Position numbers and translations under genes: made by a program
Origin: Antedon mediterranea
Taxonomy: Eukaryota; Echinodermata; Crinoidea; Comatulida; Antedonidae
Assembly (NCBI RefSeq): GCF_964355755.1
Contig: NC_092675.1
Span: 10,369,312 to 10,433,311 of the forward strand
Direction of reading: 5' to 3'
Length of the DNA stretch: 64,000 nucleotides
In this document: in pieces, positions 54,965-64,000 of the stretch
Numbering within the stretch: the first letter of the stretch is position 1
Layout of the letters: every line of letters begins with the position of its first letter
The notes under the pieces: model-generated
Database searches by the model: none
Seen by the model: only the letters and a program-made list of their open reading frames with translations
Told to the model about the DNA's origin: nothing

Positions 54965-56700
54965 CTGTGTTTATACAACACCCTAAAGTTGAATCCGTCT
55001 TTAATTTTTAGCGTGTTGCACGGGCCGAGGTCAACCCTACAAAAACCTTGCAGTTATACATGAAATCGTAATACCGTGTTATACCGTAGTTCATAATCCT
55101 AAGTTGTACATATACTTGCATGCATTATGAATTAATATGAGTTTATATTAAGGATTTTGATAAAGGATGATTTCGTTTAAAATTTAGTTTATTCAATTAT
55201 TGATTTTTTAAATCTGCTTTTGAAACTAGAAAAAAAATGTTTTAGAATTAGGATAAAACTATGCTACATTTTGCCAAATTATGCTAACATTTGATTAGCG
55301 TTAATGTTAAGTGCTAAATCGGTTAAAATATGCAAAAAAGCACAATTATCTTCTAGATTTTCACAGCACATACTTTTATTTAACGAGAGGTCAAAACAAT
55401 ACCCTGAGGACACTTCCAACACGCCAACAGCAACCGGGAATCCACAAAATGTTAGGATTCAGCCAAGTAGCCTTTTTTGCAATTAAAATCTCATTACACG
55501 GAATCTCTTCGATGTTATACAACACACTTTTTGTAGGCGTGTTGAATATGCGTGTAATAGCGTGTTGTATAAACGCGCACTTAGGGCCCGCTTATACAAC
55601 ACGCTAAATTTACATGCATTGACGTTGGCGTGTTGTATAAACAGAAATGGATTCCGTGTATTACTAAACCATCTGGAAAGGCTACTTGAAAAGGCTACTT
55701 GACGACCGACCAAATTTGGCCGGTTGGAGTAGCTGAAGTAGCCTTTTTAAGTAGCCTCAGGGGACAAGTTGACCTCTCCAATGTAATAAATTATTACTAA
55801 CCAGCTTTCGTCGGATATTATGTAATATCCATGGTAATAATCAACAGCCTAGCCTATGCCTACAGGAAGGACTGATATCTTATCGTTTTTAAAGTAATTG
55901 CCCACCAGGAGAGACATCGATCGATCGCGAGGAGTAAACCTAGGCTAGAGGCCTAACGTGCATGCTGGAACGGGTGGATTTATTCGATATATAAATAATA
56001 AGTTTGAACAAAAGAGCTTACAACAATCTTAGGTACATTTTTATTAAATGTATAGGCCTACTTGCTTGGCGACTCATTTAACAAGTTCGTAATCGGATCG
56101 TAGTACTCTGTACAGTAAAACCAAAAAACACCGCCTCAACAACCTCGTGCGATGTACAATCTGTTGTTCTTTGCAGATCAACATTGGTAGAGTCCATTAA
56201 TTATGAGGGTGTTTAAAAATGTGATAACTATTAAAAACCTGTCTTAACCACTGTGTAATCAAAGCGTTTATTTAGTTAAAACTTTGACCCCCCTCAAAAT
56301 TGATAATCACGTATTCCGGTTATCACATGATTGAGTCACGGTTGGTTGCACACTTCTTTTTTACACGTCCGGCGGCAGAGGTGAAATATATTCGCGAATA
56401 AGACAATATATTTTCACTATTTTGGTTTCACGATTGCCGTTGGGCTCACAAAAAAAAAAGCCGACCTTCATTTTCGTCACTTTAGGGTCGGTCGGGCGTG
56501 GCCAACACAATAAAAAAAAATTTGGCCTAATACTATTTTATCTCACGAAACTTCCTGTTCACAAAAGCACACACGAACGTTCAACACGGTAGTTCATTTT
56601 TTATGTATGAACTATGCAGATTAGGGGATTGACCTTGATCTGTGATAACACGCATCCTACGAACATGCGTGTAAATAAGAAGCGTGTTGTATAAACACAG
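54965..56700. mobile_element. ~1.7-kb inverted-repeat element inserted in a SINE
   Basis: Ends CTGTGTTTATACAACACC and GCGTGTTGTATAAACACAG form inverted repeats of about 18 bp. The SINE text stops at 54964 and resumes after 56700, with GTCTTAGA on the left and CCTTAGA on the right as a likely 8-bp (7/8) target duplication, as for hAT-type elements. The GTTTATACAACACGC motif recurs internally in both orientations at about 55510-55640. No transposase ORF. Confidence 0.72.
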
Positions 56701-56984
56701 CCTTAGACTGAAGTAGCTACCCAGTATAAAGAATAAATTAATAATCAGACCCCAGAATAATTCCAAGTGCTCTTTTTAGAGTTGAAAACGAATGTTTAAA
56801 GGTGATAGCACCATGCCAAACAGAGCAAGCATATTGAGTATGTGGAGTACTCGTACACACATCATGTCATTATGAGGAGAAGTAGCCCACCAGTTTCTTT
56901 TTCATTTTATATACTTTTCTTTCACTTATTGGATGCCATTTACCAGGTTTGTTATGATGATGAATACTGCCTTACCGCTGAAAA

Positions 56985-57330
56985 GTCTGCCGACATTTCC
57001 GCTTGGGCTGCTCCGTAAATCTCTTTTACCAGTTTCTTCCAGTTTGATCTTTCATTGGCTAGTTCTTTAAGTTGTTTCATGTCTTTCTTGGTTTTCAATT
57101 GTCCAGGATACTTGATGTTTGTGTTCTGCTTATAAAGGGTGAGTAGGTCGTTGCTGAGAGTTATTGGTAGGGTGGTTCTCGGTCTTCCTCGAAATGTTAT
57201 ATTGGTAGTGTTGCTGAAATAATAGCTTATTGCTGTGTTGGCTGGTGTATATGGGTCTTGTCTATAAAGTATGTTATGTTTGATGCATTTTAATGTTTTT
57301 GTTATAAAAATATGTTTCTTAGCTATCACA
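56985..57330 (-). mobile_element. LINE C-terminal fragment
   Basis: Minus-strand ORF reads FRGRPRTTLPITLSNDLLTL and KELANERSNWKKLVKEIYGA then AQAE, a retroelement ORF2 tail (R..W..LV..I..AAQAE). Truncated on both sides. Confidence 0.75.
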
Positions 57331-58869
57331 AGCTCGTATGTATTATGGTCTCAGTTTGCTTAAATAACTGTAGGTAATGTTTACAGGATACGCTAATTTA
57401 ACTAGCGTAAAATAGTCAAGAAACTAAGAATGTAAATTAAACTGTACAATATTTTTTAATTATTTAAGTGAAAAAGATGGAGTTACACATAAAAACATTT
57501 TAAATAAAGAAATACATTACTGTACATTACTAAATAAAATCATCACATACTGTAGTTGCTTGCTTATGAATTACTAAACGGACAGACTAAATAAGGAGAC
57601 TACATCCTTATTAAAATTATCATACAGCATACAGGGTGCCATATAATGACCTCATCACATAACTTTGAGATGAGTATAATTAGGTGTTTTCAGATGAAAT
57701 TTATATGACGATATGATGTCATTTTCTAGGTAAAGTTGTAACAACTTTAGTCACCATTCCATTATTTGGTATACCACACAACAAGTGGGGATTAACCTGA
57801 TACATAATATATTATAGATCTGCATTATATTATATTTCATTCCAGTATTGTGAACCATCGTAAGTGGTGTTCACACGCACGGTATGAGGCTAGCTTATGC
57901 CTGGCATAGCATACGCCTTTGCATGTGAAGTAGATGGATGGAGCACCCTCATAAAATATTTTTTAAATAAAAAAAGAATCTGTAGTAATTACAAATTTGA
58001 TTTATGGTCACATTTATGTGAAGCTATTACATTTTTTATTACCTTTTATTATGTTATCGTAAATTATATTATGAAAATCATACAGTATAATTTGATTCTT
58101 TAATCATTATTTTCAATTCATTATTTTACTTGAAATTAAAAAAGATGCAAAACTGCAGACTGTAGTCTATAAAACCCAAAGTATTATGATTAAAAAGTTA
58201 ATCAACATAATTTAATATAATTTAGAACTAATTTTCTTAGTAAGATATCAAATTGAAATGTAATATTGATTACTTTACTTTATCCTATTTATGCTTGAGT
58301 GCCCTGTGGCCAGCAATGCTGTCCATTGTCCTAGGTCCTTTAGCCATCATTATGCTGCTGCTTAGTGATGCAGCATCTATTTCCTGTTACTGTCTACTGT
58401 AGTAGATATAAACTACTGAATAATTTATCACCTGGAAATATAGATTCTGTTTAAAAACTTTAATCTCTTCTAATTTAAACCAAATATACATTTGTAATTT
58501 AGTACAGTTGTACCTCTTTGCAAAATGAATACTGTACAATGCCTTTTATCATTAAAAAAAATTTATAAAAGGCTACAGTATCATGATATTAGTTTAGTTT
58601 TATGACTGAGATTCTTATATAAAAGGCTAATAATCGCAGTTTTTGGCAGTCGTACACATGTGACACAGAATAAATCACTGTCAACTTTGTGTGAAGAATT
58701 ATCAAACTATCGACAGTTTCCACAACAGAACATGCGCATCCAACAACCATACGCAAACAAAGTTATGTCACATCAGAAAAAGTATGATCGTTTTGCTTAA
58801 TGCTGAGCGAGGGAGTGTTAATATTCGGACCAACTAGAACTAGTACTTCTGTAACTATTCATGTCTACA
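57331..58869. other. Non-coding, no gene recognised
   Basis: AT-rich sequence with short ORFs only. Nothing with recognisable similarity, no repeat structure beyond short A/T runs. If SREK1 continues, this is intron. Confidence 0.4.
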
Positions 58870-59165
58870 CATAATTAAAGATATATTGTCCCCCTAAAAA
58901 AATTTTTAATGTCATAATAGTTATCCACTCTAACCCAAAATGGAATTTAAAAAACAATGTATTCACCTGAAAAAAAAATGTAATTTAAAGTAAAAAAATA
59001 GTCAAATTGACAATTTAACCATTTGTTTTGTCATTTTGTGAAACGTTTTTTTCTAAAGACATGATTAACTTTATTCAAACTACAAAATAATCTATTCATT
59101 ATAGTCTGATTTTATTAATCTTCATTTTCATGTTTTTTTAAACAAATAAAACAAACTTTTAAGCT
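58870..59165 (+). repeat. Dispersed ~300-bp repeat with TGTCCCC ends, third copy
   Basis: AAAGATATATTGTCCCCCTA at the start, then ATGTCATAATAGTTA, AATAGTCAAATTGACA and TAGTCTGATTTTATTAATC in the same order as 50145-50465. It borders the 27-bp satellite. Confidence 0.75.
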
Positions 59166-59220
59166 GAACCCTTAGTAATTATGTTGATTAGTCATTTACA
59201 CTTTTCATCATCCGACAGAA

Positions 59221-61100
59221 TAGAATCTTTAACAACATAGATATACATAGAATCTTTAACATTAACAACATAGATATACATAGAATCTTTAACATTAACA
59301 ACATAGATATACATAGAATCTTTAACAACATAGATATACATAGAATGTTTAACAACATAGATAGACATAGAATGTTTAACAACATAGATATACATAGAAT
59401 GTTTAACAACATAGATATACATAGAATCTTTAACAACATAGATATACATAGAATGTTTAACAACATAGATATACATAGAATCTTTAACAACATAGATATA
59501 CATAGAATGTTTAACAACATAGATATACATAGAATGTTTAACAACATAGATATACATAGAATCTTTAACAACATAGATAGACATAGAATCTTTAACAACA
59601 TAGATATACATAGAATCTTTAACAACATAGATATACATAGAATCTTTAACAACATAGATATACATAGAATGTTTAACAACATAGATATACATAGAATGTT
59701 TAACAACATAGATATACATAGAATGTTTAACAACATAGATATACATAGAATCTTTAACAACATAGATATACATAGAATGTTTAACAACATAGATATACAT
59801 AGAATGTTTAACAACATAGATATACATAGAATCTTTAACAACATAGATATACATAGAATCTTTAACAACATAGATATACATAGAATCTTTAACAACATAG
59901 ATATACATAGAATCTTTAACAACATAGATATACATAGAATGTTTAACAACATAGATAGACATAGAATCTTTAACAACATAGATATACATAGAATCTTTAA
60001 CAACATAGATATACATAGAATCTTTAACAACATAGATATACATAGAATGTTTAACAACATAGATATACATAGAATGTTTAACAACATAGATATACATAGA
60101 ATGTTTAACAACATAGATATACATAGAATGTTTAACAACATAGATATACATAGAATCTTTAACAACATAGATATACATAGAATCTTTAACAACATAGATA
60201 TACATAGAATGTTTAACAACATAGATATACATAGAATGTTTAACAACATAGATATACATAGAATGTTTAACAACATAGATATACATAGAATGTTTAACAA
60301 CATAGATATACATAGAATGTTTAACAACATAGATATACATAGAATCTTTAACAACATAGATATACATAGAATGTTTAACAACATAGATATACATAGAATC
60401 TTTAACAACATAGATATACATAGAATGTTTAACAACATAGATATACATAGAATGTTTAACAACATAGATATACATAGAATGTTTAACAACATAGATATAC
60501 ATAGAATGTTTAACAACATAGATATACATAGAATGTTTAACAACATAGATATACATAGAATGTTTAACAACATAGATATACATAGAATGTTTAACAACAT
60601 AGATATACATAGAATGTTTAACAACATAGATATACATAGAATGTTTAACAACATAGATATACATAGAATGTTTAACAACATAGATATACATAGAATCTTT
60701 AACAACATAGATATACATAGAATGTTTAACAACATAGATAGACATAGAATCTTTAACAACATACAGTAGATATACATAGAATGTTTAACAACATAGATAT
60801 ACATAGAATGTTTAACAACATAGATATACATAGAATGTTTAACAACATAGATATACATAGAATGTTTAACAACATAGATATACATAGAATGTTTAACAAC
60901 ATAGATATACATAGAATGTTTAACAACATAGATATACATAGAATCTTTAACAACATAGATATACATAGAATCTTTAACAACATAGATATACATAGAATGT
61001 TTAACAACATAGATATACATAGAATGTTTAACAACATAGATATACATAGAATCTTTAACAACATAGATATACATAGAATGTTTAACAACATAGATATACA
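59221..61100. repeat. 27-bp satellite array, about 69 units
   Basis: The unit AACATAGATATACATAGAAT plus STTTAAC repeats for about 1.88 kb. Almost every unit differs only by C or G at one position (GAATCTTT or GAATGTTT), with occasional ATAGACAT instead of ATATACAT. The first units have an extra TTAACA block (36-bp spacing), and one unit near 60763 has a CAGTA insertion. Because 27 is a multiple of three, long stop-free frames exist on both strands, but they carry only repeat peptides. Confidence 0.97.
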
Positions 61101-61239
61101 TTGTGTGACAGCACAGTTTAAATTCATCTTTGATTCTACAGTATGTTTGGTTCTCTCTGTTAACTTTCATTTTATGAACATCACCAATTGTTATTGTTAT
61201 AGCTGTGAATATGATCACTGGTTCATTATTAGTATGTCA

Positions 61240-62119
61240 TAACGTCATCAATGATTAGGTTTTAATTACCGGTATTATCAATATTCTGACTTCATCCATC
61301 TTGCAATGCAATTGTTTATTAGCTTGTTTCAAACAATTTATCTGAAGAATAATTTATCTAAAAAAACAACTGAATCAGTCAGTATTTTTTTTTTGATCAT
61401 TTAACATTATTTACAGTTACATTTTTTAATAATCTGATGTTTTATATATTATAAGCATTTTTTCATTGACTGTACTTTATTAGATTCAAAAGATTGAAGT
61501 ATACAATATTAAGGGATATCGGCAATTAGTAAATTAGTGACAATTATGGTATTAAAATAAATATCACCATCAATGTTCATATGAAGATTAACGATAAGCC
61601 TCTTAGAACACTGTCTGTTTCGCTGTAATAAATGTTGCTAAAATCTTCATAAAACAAATTGAGCAGTTTTCGCTATTATCTTCTGAGTTGATGTACTAAC
61701 TTACACTTGCATCATGTCATAGTTTGGTGTTTATATATCGACAAACATAACTGAAGCATCTATTTCTGCTTCGTTGACTTTACACTTTGTCGGATATCCA
61801 TGTGATTGTGATTGTTCCCTCATTTTCTATAGCACTCTCATGGGTACTTATGAATATTATAGTTTTTATAATTGGCTGCAATTTCTTGAGAAAAGGAATT
61901 AAATTCCATTTAAATTCACAGCAATTTTTAGGCATCAGTACATCATTGTTACAAACTTTGATCACATATGTTTCAAAGTGAGTGAAAATACAAAATCCAC
62001 ACAAATGAGAAAAAAAAATATTCAAAAAATCCATACAAAAGAGAAAAAAAAGTGTAAACACAAAATCCACATAGAAGAGAAAACAAGTATAAACACAAAA
62101 TCTACACAAATGAGAAAAA
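61240..62119. other. Non-coding, no gene recognised
   Basis: AT-rich. The only structure is a run at about 61985-62125 of four short similar units (ACAAAATCCACACAAATGAG followed by AAAAAA), a small degenerate tandem repeat. Confidence 0.5.
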
Positions 62120-62960
62120 AAATATAAACGTTGTTTCCGACCAATATCTCCTTAACAAAATAGTTTCAAATAAATTAATATCTTATCTCTACAAATTCAA
62201 TTATTTAAATCCATTTTAATCGGCATATAGAGTTGGTCACAGTACTGAAACTGCCCTCACCTTGTGCCCTTGCTTTTTTCTCTGTATCATTCCCCTCTCA
62301 CTGAAATTATTAAAAAAAACAATTTACACCACCACCTATATGCTGATGACATACATTTTAATCCTTCTGAATGTCATGATATAACTAAACGAATTGAAAG
62401 CTATCACTCTAAAATATCATCCTAGCTATCATCCAACATGCTCTTGCTTAACAATACTAAAAAGTATCCGTCAAAGCGTACTACCGCTTCGTTAATAAAA
62501 GCCTCAATCACTTCTCGCCCTGACTTTTGCAACTATCTTTCTTTGCCCTACCGAAATCTTTGATGAATCGACTTCAACGTCTCCAGAACACTGCTGCACG
62601 CATTCTAACACTTACTAGAAGATCCTCACACATATCTCCTATTATATATAACCTCCATTGGCTACTTATTGACTCCCTTATAAAATATAAGATCATTTTA
62701 ATTTGATCCATTTGAAGCGCTACTTCTTATCTTCTTGATCTTCTTTCCTCCTACACCCCTCTTGCTTGTCTTCGTCCGGCTGATCAAAACCTACTGGTTG
62801 TTCCTAGAATATGGACAAAGGTCATTTTTGTTCTTTGCTGCTTCTCTTTGGAATTTTCTCCCTCGACATATTTATGACTTATGACATTATACACCGAGGG
62901 ATCTTTGATAGGATTGTGTTACCGGCTATTTATTAGGAAGATCCTATCTTTCATATTATA
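62120..62960 (+). mobile_element. Degenerate CR1/L2-type LINE remnant
   Basis: Fragments in the plus strand: FRPISLLNKIVSNKLISYLY-like text near 62138, VGHSTETALTL near 62233, a LYADDIHF catalytic box near 62339, and LQRLQNTAARILTLTRRSSH then SPIIYNLHWLLIDSLIKYKI at 62578-62695. The order fits an RT ORF with large internal deletions, frameshifts and stops. Confidence 0.8.
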
Positions 62961-63358
62961 AATAATTAAAGTTTAAATTCTGTCAAAATAATATTAATAT
63001 TATTATATTTTAAAAATTAATTATTTTTATTCAAATCTATAATTCATCATAGTGACGAATTAAATTTAGTTATTATTATTGTTATTTTATTGTTATACAT
63101 TGTTTCTTAATTCTATAATCCTAAATTCTATAAAAATGTTCTATAATGTTCATAGTTACTATGTTCTGTAGTTTAATGAATGGTAATTCATTACAATCAT
63201 TCACAACTAACTGTAAACTTTGTACCATCTGCTGGTGGAAAGGAAACTGAATAATGTTATAAGAATAGTTTGGATTTCCAACATTCATACCAAAAATAAT
63301 TGTTGTATTCTGTGTTGCTTTATCAGGTACTAATTCAATTCATTCATTAGGTACTGTA

Positions 63359-63474
63359 AAGCTCTGTCTACACTATCAACGTTTACATGACAAAAATGAG
63401 ATGAGCTCATATACTGTATAGACAACACATCAAACTAGTTTTGTCAAACTAATTTGATAGTGTAGACAGAGCTT
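63359..63474. mobile_element. Short MITE, GCTCTGTCTACACTATCAA family
   Basis: AAGCTCTGTCTACACTATCA at the left and TTTGATAGTGTAGACAGAGC at the right form near-perfect terminal inverted repeats; TTAA follows on the right. 116 bp. Confidence 0.88.
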
Positions 63475-63671
63475 AAGTAACAAATGGAAATATTTTTAAA
63501 ATAATGTATTTGTGCTGCAGTTTTTTGGGGTTTTTTTCTCGAATTTAAGTATTAAATTTGTTAGCATATTTTGTACATTATAGTAGTTTAAATAGATTGT
63601 TCATCTTTTATTGACACTTTATTTATTATACATTGGTTTCAAGACCTTTAAACCACAAGTGAATTTTATTA

Positions 63672-63779
63672 GTTCTGTGTACACTATCAAACTGTGTGAC
63701 TAAAACATATGATGTGCCCATAGATTTGGGCACATCACTCTTTTTTGTCAAACTAGTTTGATAGTGTAGAAAGAGCTTA
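63672..63779. mobile_element. Short MITE, same family, fourth copy
   Basis: GTTCTGTGTACACTATCAAA at the left and TTTGATAGTGTAGAAAGAGC at the right. The inner GATGTGCCCA / TGGGCACATC pair matches the copy at 31080-31210. Lies 200 bp from the previous copy. Confidence 0.85.
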
Positions 63780-64000
63780 GCATTATAAGCATTGTTTGTT
63801 GTACTCATCTCCAGTCTGTTTTCCAACACATTAAATGAGCAAGCAAGCCGACTTTTAAACATGCAGATTTGCATACTGCTGTCAACGATGTGTGACAACC
63901 TTTTAAGCATTGATTGAGTATAGCTCACTAATTTGTGTTATAAACAAAGCTTTGCATTAAAATGAATGCAACACTAAACCAGATGGCTGTTAAGCTCTCT

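Noticed and set aside
59188-61218. Overlapping long ORFs (676, 517 and 474 codons) on both strands of the satellite
   Set aside because: They are produced by a 27-bp unit without stops in several frames. The peptides are pure repeats and shift frame at each indel. No gene signal.
52050-64000. Later SREK1 exons
   Set aside because: I looked for Lys/Glu/Arg/Ser-rich segments preceded by an acceptor and entering in phase 2, and found none convincing.

Overview
This is animal nuclear DNA: AT-rich and intron-rich, with splice sites of the GT/AG type and many transposon remnants. Frequent short palindromes built on AGGCCT/TAGGCCTA, the mix of Penelope, Helitron, LINE and MITE elements, and a two-RRM SREK1 gene suggest a marine invertebrate, possibly an echinoderm or other ambulacrarian. 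The species guess is inference with low confidence.

Two protein-coding genes lie head to head. The first, on the minus strand (13727-40204), is a nearly complete TUT4/TUT7 (ZCCHC11/ZCCHC6) terminal uridylyltransferase. I could chain it through 20 coding exons with consistent phases. It has an acidic N-terminus, a C2H2 finger, a degenerate nucleotidyltransferase plus PAP-associated module, a CCHC knuckle split by an intron, an intact nucleotidyltransferase plus PAP-associated module, a second CCHC knuckle and a long Gln-rich tail. Exon 16 is one base too long for the frame (18480-18483). The second, on the plus strand from 45680, is SREK1, a two-RRM SR-type splicing regulator. Seven coding exons are visible to 52049; the last one seen ends in an open phase, so the 3' end lies in a later exon I could not find or beyond the window.

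Region by region: 1-2000 is a broken CR1/Jockey-like LINE (minus). 4141-11630 is a transposon nest: a 190-bp direct repeat at each end, a broken L1/Tx1-like LINE, two Penelope-like copies that carry hammerhead-ribozyme-like motifs, and a Helitron inserted into the second Penelope copy. 11631-13726 is probable 3' UTR and flank of TUT4/7. Its introns hold a second Helitron, two copies of a TA-flanked MITE, a 3.4-kb element with perfect 32-bp terminal inverted repeats that contains a satellite, a perfect 209-bp tandem duplication over a splice donor, a full-length tRNA-derived SINE and two tandem copies of a ~1.3-kb repeat. 41.4-45.6 kb, between the two 5' ends, is largely made of inverted-repeat elements. 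52-64 kb contains a SINE split by a MITE, a 1.9-kb satellite of 27-bp units, LINE remnants and more MITEs.

The two genes act in different RNA steps: 3' uridylation of RNAs, and splice-site choice. Their divergent arrangement does not by itself imply a functional link. I found no prokaryotic-type system, CRISPR array or rRNA gene.
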